Assembly (NCBI RefSeq): GCF_004762045.1
Contig: NZ_SJOM01000007.1
Span: 4,995,706-5,059,705 of the forward strand
Length of the DNA: 64,000 nucleotides
Direction of reading: 5' to 3'
Source: Mycobacterium sp. DL99
GTDB lineage: Bacteria > Actinomycetota > Actinomycetes > Mycobacteriales > Mycobacteriaceae
The notes under the pieces were generated by a model. The model did not search any database. It saw nothing but the letters and a program-made list of their open reading frames with translations, and was not told where the DNA came from. The translations under genes and the position numbers were made by a program. Positions 1 through 7,094 of the stretch are shown piece after piece; within the stretch, counting starts at the first letter, position 1, and every line of letters starts with the position of its first letter.

Positions 1-596
1 GCGTGTTCTGGCTGCTGGCGGGGAGCTTCGCGATCTGCGGGATGACCACCAACGGTCTGATCGGGACGCATTTCATCCCGGCCGCCAACGACCACGGCAT
101 GCCCACGACAGTCGCCGCGGGGCTGCTCGCCACCATCGGCATCCTCGACGTCGCGGGCACGGTGTTCTCCGGCTGGCTCACCGACCGCGTGGACCCCCGG
201 CTGCTGCTGCTCGTCTACTACGCGGGCCGCGGCCTGTCGCTGATGCTGTTGCCGTCACTGCTCTCCCCGCACGCCGAACCGAGCACCTGGGTGTTCGTCA
301 TCTTCTACGGCCTGGACTGGGTGGCGACCGTGCCGCCGACCATCGTGCTGTGCCGCGACTACTTCGGGGATCGTTCGCCAGTGGTGTTCGGCTGGGTGTT
401 CGCCTCCCACCAGGTCGGCGCGGCCATCGCCGCCGCGGGCGCGGGGTGGCTGCGGGATCTCAACGGCAATTACGACCTGGCCTTCCAGCTGGCCGCCGGG
501 CTGTGTTTCGTCGCCGCACTGTTATGCCTCAGTATCCGAAAAACCCAGGTCACAAGCTCCGAGCCGGATCGAGTGGACACTTCGGCTTTGCCGTAA
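1..596 (+). CDS. MFS transporter, C-terminal part (5' end outside window)
   Basis: The reading frame is open from the first bases and ends with TAA at 594-596. The visible ~197 residues form about six hydrophobic helices separated by short loops, including a charged loop after GWLTDRVD that looks like the conserved MFS cytoplasmic loop between helices. This matches the C-terminal half of a 12-helix major facilitator permease acting in the inner membrane. The substrate cannot be told from this half. The GTG at position 3 is only the first start-like codon in view; the true start lies upstream of the window. Confidence 0.8.
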   Translation, partial: VFWLLAGSFAICGMTTNGLIGTHFIPAANDHGMPTTVAAGLLATIGILDVAGTVFSGWLTDRVDPRLLLLVYYAGRGLSLMLLPSLLSPHAEPSTWVFVIFYGLDWVATVPPTIVLCRDYFGDRSPVVFGWVFASHQVGAAIAAAGAGWLRDLNGNYDLAFQLAAGLCFVAALLCLSIRKTQVTSSEPDRVDTSALP

Positions 597-752
597 CCGC
601 TTCGTTACGCATACCATCCGATGCGGCGCCGCGGGGAACGCTGAGGTTGTTGTGTACGCGGTTGCTCGCCATCGTCGCGCCGAGAGCCGTGTAACGCGTC
701 ACCGGCAGCCGACGACTACAGGCTAGGCATGAGCGGGAGGAAAGACCCACCG

Positions 753-1463
753 ATGAAGACTCGCACCAAGACTCTGGGCGTTGCTGCGGCAGTCGCCGCG
801 ATCACGGCGTCGCTGCCGTTGGCAGTTACCGCCTACGCCGACCCGGCGCCGACGACGACCACGGCCCCGGTCGTGGAGATCCCCGACCCGCAGGGCTCCG
901 GCTGCGACAACTTCAAGAAGGCCATGCCGGACTGGAAGAGCCTCGCGGATCTGCCGGCAGGCAAGGTTCTGGCCAGCATCCCGGACATCAGCACCTTCAA
1001 CGCCGCGCTGTCGGGCGGGCTGAACCCGAGCGTCAACATCGTGCCGGTGCTCGACAACGGCCCGTACGTGATCTTCGCGCCGACCAATGACGCCTTCGCC
1101 GCCCTGGAGCCGGGCAAGCTCGACGCGCTCAAGGCCGATCCGGCCGCGCTCACCAGCCTGGACTACTACCACGCGTTCCTCGGCCTGCTCGGCCCCGATG
1201 ACGTCAAGGGCCAGCGGCCCACCCAGCAGGGCGCCGAGGTCAAGGTGACCGGCAAGGGCGGCGACATCAAGGTCAATGACACCGCCAAGCTGGTCTGCGG
1301 TCCGATCCAGGCGCAGAACGCCCGGATCTACCTGATCGACACCGTGCTCGATCCCAACGCCCCGCCGGAGGCCCTGGTGCCGACGGTCACCGGCACCGCC
1401 GCCACGACCACCACCAAGGCACCCGAGTCGGCGACCCCGGCTGCCGACGCACCGATCGGCTGA
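753..1463 (+). CDS. Secreted fasciclin-domain protein (MPT70/MPB70-like)
   Basis: This 236-residue protein begins with a signal peptide (MKTRTKT, hydrophobic core, Ala-rich cleavage region near residue 29) followed by one fasciclin (FAS1) domain. Its signature pieces are the VLDNGPYVIFAPTNDAF segment and a late NARIYLIDTVL segment. Two cysteines, one just before the domain and one near its end (LVCGP), are placed as in mycobacterial MPT70. A Thr/Ala/Pro-rich tail of ~35 residues follows. ATG 753 is preferred to ATG 729 because a GGGAGGA ribosome site lies at 736-742 and the signal peptide starts cleanly there. FAS1 proteins are exported adhesion-type proteins; a specific ligand is not known from sequence. 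A short GATC hairpin with a T-run overlaps the stop and may terminate transcription. Confidence 0.88.
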   Translation: MKTRTKTLGVAAAVAAITASLPLAVTAYADPAPTTTTAPVVEIPDPQGSGCDNFKKAMPDWKSLADLPAGKVLASIPDISTFNAALSGGLNPSVNIVPVLDNGPYVIFAPTNDAFAALEPGKLDALKADPAALTSLDYYHAFLGLLGPDDVKGQRPTQQGAEVKVTGKGGDIKVNDTAKLVCGPIQAQNARIYLIDTVLDPNAPPEALVPTVTGTAATTTTKAPESATPAADAPIG

Positions 1464-1486
1464 TCTTTTTCTCTGCTCGCGGGACA

Positions 1487-2359
1487 TCAGGCCGCACGTT
1501 CAAGGTGACTCCCGATTCGGGCGCACAGTTCAGCGGGATACCGTCGGACATCATCAACCACGGCCGGCACGCTGATCCAGCCGATCTCCTGCAAGCGGGC
1601 AGATTTCATCCGGTCATGCTTGACCGCAACAGGATTCGCGTGCCAATCCATGCTGTCGTATTCGGCCGCCAACCGGCACTCGGGCCAGGCGAAATCCACG
1701 CGCCACAGTTGTCCGTGTCGGTCGACGATCTCGTACTGCAGTTCTGGCGTGGGTAAGCCCCAATCGATGAAGACCAACCTCATCTCAGATTCCATCGGCG
1801 ATTCGGCCCTGCCGTCAGCGTGAGGCAACAGTTCACGCACCTTCACCACGCCGCGGCGGCCCCGCTGTCCCTTGAGCGCTTGCTCGAGTTCGACTGCAGC
1901 GCAGGTGCCGCTGCGCAGCGCGGCGTCAAGCGTGGCCAACGCGCGTGGACGCCGCAACGTTCGCGCCAACTCGATGGCAGTCCAAGCCGGCGCGGTTAGC
2001 AACCGACCATCGACTTTCTTGAGCGGAGCGCCAATTCGTTGATGCACCATGATGTCTGGCGATGACCTCATGCGTACCCCCGGGTCGAGAACGTGGGTCC
2101 GAACCGTGTTCTCGGTGTCAAAGCCGTAGAACTGAGCGGCCGTTCCCAGACAGCCCACAATCGGGGTCTCCGACATCAGGTCAAGTCCACAGAGCCGACG
2201 AAATGTATCTGGCGGGCCCAATGAATAGACGCCGTGCCACAACCGGACGATCTCACCGTCGCGAACCCGCCGTGCGAGTGTCCGGTACGTCACGGCGGCC
2301 AACAGTTGGTTCGTGGTCGCGACGCCGTGGTTGAGAGCGAACACTTCGTCGAGCGTCAT
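1487..2359 (-). CDS. AbiEi-type N-terminal domain / DUF559-like protein
   Basis: The 290-residue product starts with a winged-helix-like region (MTLDEVFALNHGVATTNQLLAA, then RRVRDGEIVRLWHGVYSL) typical of the N-terminal domain of AbiEi-type antitoxins. It ends in a DUF559/Vsr-like endonuclease-fold region (ELQYEIVDRHGQLWRVDFAWPE, then LAAEYDS). Such proteins are common as single genes in mycobacteria, and no partner toxin gene lies next to it. The start at 2359 is chosen over the longer frame (to 2440) because upstream residues look non-coding and run into the dyad at 2424-2489. DNA binding or cleavage is inferred from fold only. Confidence 0.7.
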   Translation of the reverse strand: MTLDEVFALNHGVATTNQLLAAVTYRTLARRVRDGEIVRLWHGVYSLGPPDTFRRLCGLDLMSETPIVGCLGTAAQFYGFDTENTVRTHVLDPGVRMRSSPDIMVHQRIGAPLKKVDGRLLTAPAWTAIELARTLRRPRALATLDAALRSGTCAAVELEQALKGQRGRRGVVKVRELLPHADGRAESPMESEMRLVFIDWGLPTPELQYEIVDRHGQLWRVDFAWPECRLAAEYDSMDWHANPVAVKHDRMKSARLQEIGWISVPAVVDDVRRYPAELCARIGSHLERAA

Positions 2360-2423
2360 GCCGGTGATTGTTTGCGGACAATTCCCCAGCCGCCACCAAC
2401 TGGCAGCCAGCCCTGTGGATAAC

Positions 2424-2489
2424 CCCGCGAGCAGACGCAAAACTGCCCCTTTTCGCGTGAAAAGGGGCAGTTTTGTGTCTGCTCGCGGG
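2424..2489 (-). terminator. Strong dyad terminator downstream of the fadE operon
   Basis: Two 30-base arms (2424-2453 and 2460-2489) pair with a single G/T mismatch around a six-base loop; four T's end one arm. It lies 15 bases past the FadE stop on the minus strand. The outer arm contains the GCGAGCAGACGCAAAA element that recurs at 52193-52206, resembling the mycobacterial intrinsic-terminator family (TRIT) as I recall it. Confidence 0.8.
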
Positions 2490-2504
2490 AAGGCGGTCGT
2501 GAAG

Positions 2505-3647
2505 TTAGACGCCCAGCTCGCGGCCGATGATCTCCTTCATGATCTCGGTGGTGCCACCGAAGATCGTCTGGATCCGTCCGTCCACGTAGGCGCGGGCCAC
2601 CCGGTACTCCATCATGTAGCCGTAACCGCCGTGCAGCTGCACACACTGGTCAACGACCTTCTTGGCGACCTCGGTGGCCCACCACTTGGCCTTGGCCGCC
2701 TCGACCGCGGTCAGCTCACCGTCGACCACACCCTGCAGGCAGCGGTCGAGGTAGTTCTCGGTGACCTCCAGCTCGGTCTCCATCTCGGCGAGCAGGAACC
2801 GGTTGTGCTGGAAGCTGCCGATCGGCTGGCCGAAGGCCTTGCGGTCCTTGGCGTATTGCAGCGTCTCCTGGAAGACCGCACGGGCACCGTAGATCGCCGA
2901 GATGGCGATGCCGAGCCGCTCTGAGGGCAGGTTGGTCATCAGGTGGTAGAAACCGCGACCTTCCTTTCCCAGCAGATTGGCGTTCGGTACCCGCACGTTC
3001 TCGAAGTGCAGCTCTGAGGTGTCCTGGCTGTGCAGGCCCATCTTGTCGAGCTTGCGGCCGCGGGTGAAGCCCTCCATGCCCCGCTCCACCACGAACAGCG
3101 TGAAGCCCTTGTGACCGGCCTCGGGGTCGGTGCGGGCGACCACGACACACAGGTCGCAGTTGATGCCCGACGAGATGAACGTCTTGGAGCCGTTGATGAT
3201 CCAGTCATCCCCGTCGCGCACCGCCGAGGTCCGGATGCCCGCCAGGTCGCTGCCGGCGCCCGGCTCGGTCATCGCGATCGCGATGATCAGCTCGCCGGTG
3301 GTGATGCCGGGCATCCAGCGCTGCTTCTGCTCGTCGTTGGCCAGCTCCTTGAAGTACGGGCCGACGACGTCGTTGTGCAGGCTCAGCGCCGGGCCGTGCA
3401 CGCCGGCCTTGGCGATCTCCTCATCGATGATGGCGTTGAACCGGAAGTCATCCGAGCCGCCGCCGCCGAACTCCTCCGGCATGTTGAAGCCGATGAGGCC
3501 GTACTTGCCGGCAGCGGTGTAGGCCGACCGGTCGACGATGCGCTCGGTCTCCCACTTCTCGGCATTCGGCACGAGCTCGCGCTCGATGTACTCCTTGACC
3601 GTCTCGCGGAAGGCCTCGTGTTCTGCAGTAAAGATCTGTCGCTTCAT
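2505..3647 (-). CDS. Acyl-CoA dehydrogenase (FadE family)
   Basis: A 380-residue FAD-dependent acyl-CoA dehydrogenase catalysing the first, alpha-beta dehydrogenation step of beta-oxidation. The N-terminal helical domain, central beta domain (AMTEPGAGSDLAGI, WIINGSKTFISSG) and C-terminal helical domain (DRKAFGQPIGSFQ, QLHGGYGY, FGGTTEIMKEIIGRE) are all present at normal length. It is the last gene of an operon: its ATG begins three bases after the stop of the enoyl-CoA hydratase. Oddly, by eye neither usual position for the catalytic glutamate holds one: the MCAD-type position reads Gly (FGGT) and the LCAD/IVD-type position reads Arg (YGARAV). Substrate is not assignable. Confidence 0.9.
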   Translation of the reverse strand: MKRQIFTAEHEAFRETVKEYIERELVPNAEKWETERIVDRSAYTAAGKYGLIGFNMPEEFGGGGSDDFRFNAIIDEEIAKAGVHGPALSLHNDVVGPYFKELANDEQKQRWMPGITTGELIIAIAMTEPGAGSDLAGIRTSAVRDGDDWIINGSKTFISSGINCDLCVVVARTDPEAGHKGFTLFVVERGMEGFTRGRKLDKMGLHSQDTSELHFENVRVPNANLLGKEGRGFYHLMTNLPSERLGIAISAIYGARAVFQETLQYAKDRKAFGQPIGSFQHNRFLLAEMETELEVTENYLDRCLQGVVDGELTAVEAAKAKWWATEVAKKVVDQCVQLHGGYGYMMEYRVARAYVDGRIQTIFGGTTEIMKEIIGRELGV

Positions 3648-3650
3648 GGC

Positions 3651-4445
3651 TTACTTTGCCTTCCAAACCGGTTCGCGCTTCTGGGCGAAGGCCAGCGGCC
3701 CTTCCTTGGCGTCCTCGGTCCGCAGCAGGGTGCTGAACTCGCGGTTGGTGCGCTTCCAGCCGTCCTTGTCGCCGGCGATGACGCCCTCGTCGACCCCGTA
3801 GGCGACGCGCTTGCTGGCCTGCACGGCCAACGGTGCGTTGCCTGTGATCCGTTCAGCCAGCTTGAGCGCGGCGTCGACGACGGTGCCGTCGGGCACGACC
3901 TGGTTGATCAGGCCCCAACGCAGTGCGTCGGCAGACGACATCGGCTCACCGGTGAACAGCAACTCGTTGGCCACCTTGCGGGGCAGCTGCTCGGCGATGC
4001 GGAAGACGCCGCCAGCACCGGCGATCAGACCCCGCTTCACCTCGGGCAGACCGAATTTGGCGTTTTCCTCGGCGACGATCAGATCACTGGCCAGCGCGAG
4101 TTCGGTGCCGCCGCCCAGGGCGGTGCCGTTGACCGCGGCGATCGTCGGCTTGTCGATGAAATGGCTGACATAGCCGGCGAATCCGTATTCCGGATGCTCG
4201 GGGTGAAAGAGGTTCTCGCCCCGCGAGATCGCCTTCAGGTCGGCGCCCGCGCAGAACGACTTGTCGCCCGATCCGGTGATCACGACAGCGCGGATCTCCG
4301 GATCGTTCTGGGCCTGCTCAAGCGCATCGCCGACAGCGACGCTGACCGAGCCGTTGATCGCGTTGCGCGCCTCGGGCCGGTTGATGGTGATGAGCAGGAC
4401 GTTGCCGCGCTTCTCTACGAGGGCGCCGGGCTGGGTGTCGGTCAC
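3651..4445 (-). CDS. Enoyl-CoA hydratase/isomerase (EchA family)
   Basis: A 264-residue crotonase-fold protein that would hydrate the trans-2-enoyl-CoA made by the neighbouring dehydrogenase. The oxyanion-hole segment (SFCAGADL, residues 63-70) and the NGTALGGGTEL motif are present. Both glutamates of active hydratases are retained (E115 and E135, the latter in FGLPEVKRG), so hydratase rather than simple isomerase activity is plausible. Translation starts at a GTG that overlaps the thiolase stop (GTGA), indicating translational coupling. FadE follows after a three-base gap. Confidence 0.92.
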   Translation of the reverse strand: MTDTQPGALVEKRGNVLLITINRPEARNAINGSVSVAVGDALEQAQNDPEIRAVVITGSGDKSFCAGADLKAISRGENLFHPEHPEYGFAGYVSHFIDKPTIAAVNGTALGGGTELALASDLIVAEENAKFGLPEVKRGLIAGAGGVFRIAEQLPRKVANELLFTGEPMSSADALRWGLINQVVPDGTVVDAALKLAERITGNAPLAVQASKRVAYGVDEGVIAGDKDGWKRTNREFSTLLRTEDAKEGPLAFAQKREPVWKAK

Positions 4446-5590
4446 AGGAGCTCCAGGATGGTTGCGTTGGCCTGGCCGCCACCTTCACACATGGTCTGCA
4501 GGCCGTACTGAATGTTGTTGTCCCGCATGTGGTACAGCAGGGTGGTCAGGATACGGGCACCGGAGCCGCCGAGCGGGTGACCCAGAGCGATGGCACCGCC
4601 GTTGGGGTTGAGCCGGCTCTCGTCGGCGCCGATGTCCTTGAGCCAGGCCATCGGAACCGGGGCGAACGCCTCGTTGACCTCGAACGCGCCGATCTGGTCG
4701 ACCGTCAGGCCGGACTTGGCCAGCGCCTTCTGGGTGGCCGGGATCGGTGCGGTCAGCATGATGACCGGGTCGGCACCGGCGAGCACCGCGGTGTGCACCT
4801 TGGCAAGCGGCTTGAGCCCCAGGTCTTTTGCCTTCTCCGCCGACATGACCAGCAGTGCTGCCGAGCCGTCGGAGATCTGGCTGGAGTTACCGGCGTGGAT
4901 CACACCGTCCTCCTTGAAGGCCGGCTTGATGGCGGCCATGGACTCGACCGTGCCACCGCGACGGATGCCGCCGTCTTCCAGAACGACGTTGCCATCCTGG
5001 TCCTTGATCCCGACGATCTGGTCCTTGAACGCACCGGCATCCTGTGCGGCAGCGGCCTTCTCGTGCGACCGCAGGGAGAACTCGTCGAGCTGGGTGCGCG
5101 ACAGGCCCCACTGCTCGGCGATCATCTCGGCACCGACACCCTGGTTGGGGGTCTTGTTGTCGTAGCGCTCCCGGAACGCCTCCGGGTAGGGGTGTCCGCC
5201 GCTGGCCAGCGAGGATCCCATCGGGGTGCGCGACATCGACTCGACACCACCGGCGACGACGACGTCGTAGTGCCCGGCGATCACACCGGCGACCGCGAAG
5301 TGCAGGGACTGCTGACTGGAACCGCACTGACGGTCGACCGTGACACCGGGAACGGTCTCGGGCCACCCGGCGGTCAGCAGCGCGGTGCGGGCGATGTCGA
5401 GCGCCTGCTCACCGGCCTGCATGACGCAGCCCCAGATGACGTCGTCGACGAGGGCGGGGTCGATCCCGGCGCGCTGCACGAGGCCGTTGAGCACCTGCGC
5501 CGACAGCTCCGCCGGATGCACACCAGAGAGGGCGCCGTTGCGCTTCCCGACAGGTGACCGGACAGCCTCGACGATGACGGCTTCAGCCAT
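4442..5590 (-). CDS. Acetyl-CoA acyltransferase (thiolase, FadA family)
   Basis: A 382-residue thiolase for the terminal cleavage step of beta-oxidation. The acyl-accepting cysteine is C89 in DRQCGSSQQ, the catalytic His is H338 in ALGHPLGGSG, and the second cysteine C368 is in MCEGGGQAN; all three are intact. It is the first gene of a three-gene operon (thiolase, EchA, FadE) transcribed away from a GntR-family regulator. An AAAGGAGA ribosome site precedes the ATG. The inverted repeat at 5661-5689 lies about 70 bases upstream and probably controls the operon. Sequence style resembles thiolases for branched or cyclic acyl-CoAs such as FadA6, but the substrate is unknown. Confidence 0.92.
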   Translation of the reverse strand: MAEAVIVEAVRSPVGKRNGALSGVHPAELSAQVLNGLVQRAGIDPALVDDVIWGCVMQAGEQALDIARTALLTAGWPETVPGVTVDRQCGSSQQSLHFAVAGVIAGHYDVVVAGGVESMSRTPMGSSLASGGHPYPEAFRERYDNKTPNQGVGAEMIAEQWGLSRTQLDEFSLRSHEKAAAAQDAGAFKDQIVGIKDQDGNVVLEDGGIRRGGTVESMAAIKPAFKEDGVIHAGNSSQISDGSAALLVMSAEKAKDLGLKPLAKVHTAVLAGADPVIMLTAPIPATQKALAKSGLTVDQIGAFEVNEAFAPVPMAWLKDIGADESRLNPNGGAIALGHPLGGSGARILTTLLYHMRDNNIQYGLQTMCEGGGQANATILELL

Positions 5591-5660
5591 GACTTCTCCT
5601 TTGAAGAGTGGGTGGCGCGACCCCAGTGGAGCTCAACGGGGCGCTCGAGGTGAAAATAGA

Positions 5661-5689
5661 CCAGTAGGTTTACTAGGTCAACCTACTGG
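5661..5689. promoter_or_regulatory. Candidate operator, 10-9-10 inverted repeat
   Basis: CCAGTAGGTT (5661-5670) is repeated exactly in inverse orientation as AACCTACTGG (5680-5689) with nine bases between. A second, smaller inverted repeat, CCTAC/GTAGG (5682-5686, 5693-5697), overlaps it. The site sits in the 202-base divergent region between the thiolase operon and the GntR regulator, so the regulator is the likely ligand. Confidence 0.65.
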
Positions 5690-5792
5690 TTGGTAGGGCT
5701 CGATGTTCCGATCCTGCGGTGAACAGATGGTTTACTGAGTTGTACAGCTGACCATCCGGCCAGCACGAAGTTGTCTTAACTGGGAGTGTCTG

Positions 5793-6584
5793 GTGGCTCG
5801 AACCACACCGCTGGCGCCGATGATCGGCCCTGACGCAATAGCACCGCAGGCACCGGTCCGTTCCCCGAAGACCGCCGAACTCGTCGCAGGCACATTACGG
5901 CGCATGGTCGTCGACGGCCAGCTGAAAGAGGGCGACTTCCTGCCCAACGAAGCCGAGCTCATGGAGCATTTCGGGGTCAGCAGGCCGACGCTGCGCGAGG
6001 CCGTGCGGGTGCTGGAGTCCGAGCGTCTGGTCGAGGTGCGGCGCGGTTCCCGTACCGGCGCCCGGGTCCGGGTGCCCGGTCCCGAGATCGTCGCCCGACC
6101 GGCGGGGCTGCTGCTCGAACTGTCGGGGGCCGACATCGCCGATCTCCTGGTGGGGCGTGCGGCGATCGAGCCGATGGCCGCACGCCTGCTCGCCGAGAAG
6201 GGCGATGAGGCGGCGTTCGCCGAACTGGAACAGATGCTCGACGAGCACATCCCGAAGGACCACCAGTCAGATCAACTGGCCGAGACCACCGGCGACTTTC
6301 ACCGCCGGGTCGTGGAACTGTCCGGCAACGCCACCTTGAGCATCATCGCCGGCATGCTGCACGAGATCACCGTGCGCCACCACGCCTTCCTGTTCAAGGA
6401 GCGTCGACCGGTGTCGAAGAGCGACTACGACAAGCTGATGCGGTCCTACCGCAAGCTGATCCAGCTCATCCGCTCCGGCGACGGGGATGCCGCCGAGGCG
6501 CACTGGCGCAGGCACCTGGACACCGCACGGATCCTGATGCTGAAAGACATCGAGAGCGTCAAGGTCCGCGACGTCATGCGCTGA
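5793..6584 (+). CDS. GntR-family (FadR/FCD) transcriptional regulator
   Basis: A 263-residue regulator with an N-terminal winged helix (KTAELVAGTLRRMVVDGQLKEG, then FGVSRPTLREAVRVLESERL, residues ~25-85) and a C-terminal all-helical FCD domain (LVGRAAIEPMAARLLAE to HWRRHL). Histidines in the FCD domain (DFHRRVVELS, HEITVRHHAF) are placed to bind a metal and an acid ligand. It is divergent from a beta-oxidation operon, so control of that operon in response to an acyl-CoA or organic acid is inferred. GTG 5793 is preceded by TGGGAG at 5781-5786. A large imperfect dyad follows the stop. Confidence 0.9.
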   Translation: MARTTPLAPMIGPDAIAPQAPVRSPKTAELVAGTLRRMVVDGQLKEGDFLPNEAELMEHFGVSRPTLREAVRVLESERLVEVRRGSRTGARVRVPGPEIVARPAGLLLELSGADIADLLVGRAAIEPMAARLLAEKGDEAAFAELEQMLDEHIPKDHQSDQLAETTGDFHRRVVELSGNATLSIIAGMLHEITVRHHAFLFKERRPVSKSDYDKLMRSYRKLIQLIRSGDGDAAEAHWRRHLDTARILMLKDIESVKVRDVMR

Positions 6585-6596
6585 GCCCTGGCCGCT

Positions 6597-6698
6597 CATC
6601 GAGCCTGCGTCCAGCCCATCGAGCCTGCGTCCAGATCGCGTTTCGCGGCAATATTGCGATCTGTGCGCAGTGTCGAGGATCTGTGCGCAGTTTCGAAG
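6597..6698. terminator. Double-repeat dyad between convergent genes
   Basis: An 18-base unit, CATCGAGCCTGCGTCCAG, occurs twice in tandem (6597-6614, 6617-6634). A related unit occurs twice in opposite orientation around 6658-6698 (GATCTGTGCGCAGT repeats 20 bases apart). The arms 6597-6639 and 6656-6698 align without gaps as a 43-base imperfect stem (31 of 43 paired by eye, plus wobbles). Placed between the convergent GntR gene and the 6708-7094 gene, it is probably a two-way terminator. Confidence 0.6.
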
Positions 6699-6707
6699 AC
6701 GACTGAA

Positions 6708-7094
6708 CTAATCCGGCCAGACCGCCAGCCGCGCCCCGGTATCCCGCCAGCCGTCAGCGGTCTTCCATCGCATCGGCAACAGCCGATAGCGCCAGCTGCC
6801 GGCCGGACCGTCCGGACCCACGTGGTCCACCGTGATCGAAATGAGGTCCGCGTCAAGCTGTTTGGCGTGTGTCTCCAGGTAGATGCCGGCCTCGTCGTCG
6901 AGCTCCGACATCAACTCGCCGAACAGCAACCGCGGACCCGGCGCGCGATGCAGCAGCACACACTGCGCCCGCTGCGGGCAATGGCCGGCCCGGACGGTGG
7001 CGTGACACTGCGTGTCCACGCTGCCCAGGTCACTCATCAACCGCCCGGACTCATCGACCCATACCGTGACCGGCTCAGGTGGTGGTGGCGTCAT
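6708..7094 (-). CDS. Hypothetical protein
   Basis: About 128 residues with no recognised domain. It is a soluble, acidic, beta-rich-looking protein: an N-terminal VTVWVDESG segment, two Cys close together (HCPQRAQCVLLH), a FGELMSELDDEAGIYLETHAKQLDADLISITVDH segment read here as two pieces, and a Trp-rich end. It is the downstream partner of the DUF3556-type gene, overlapping its end by 20 bases, so the two are probably co-transcribed from the KstR-type promoter at 8823-8836. The start could also be the ATG at 7106. Confidence 0.6.
   Translation of the reverse strand: MTPPPPEPVTVWVDESGRLMSDLGSVDTQCHATVRAGHCPQRAQCVLLHRAPGPRLLFGELMSELDDEAGIYLETHAKQLDADLISITVDHVGPDGPAGSWRYRLLPMRWKTADGWRDTGARLAVWPD

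Noticed and set aside
593-608. GTAAC/GTTAC inverted repeat after the MFS gene
   Set aside because: Arms of five bases with a six-base spacer, partly in coding sequence; could be chance. It does not fit the KstR pattern.
1454-1470. GATC hairpin with T-run after the fasciclin gene
   Set aside because: Stem of only four pairs is too weak to call a terminator.
1487-2359. Toxin-antitoxin pair based on the AbiEi-like domain
   Set aside because: No AbiEii-type toxin gene is adjacent on either side; the gene stands alone.
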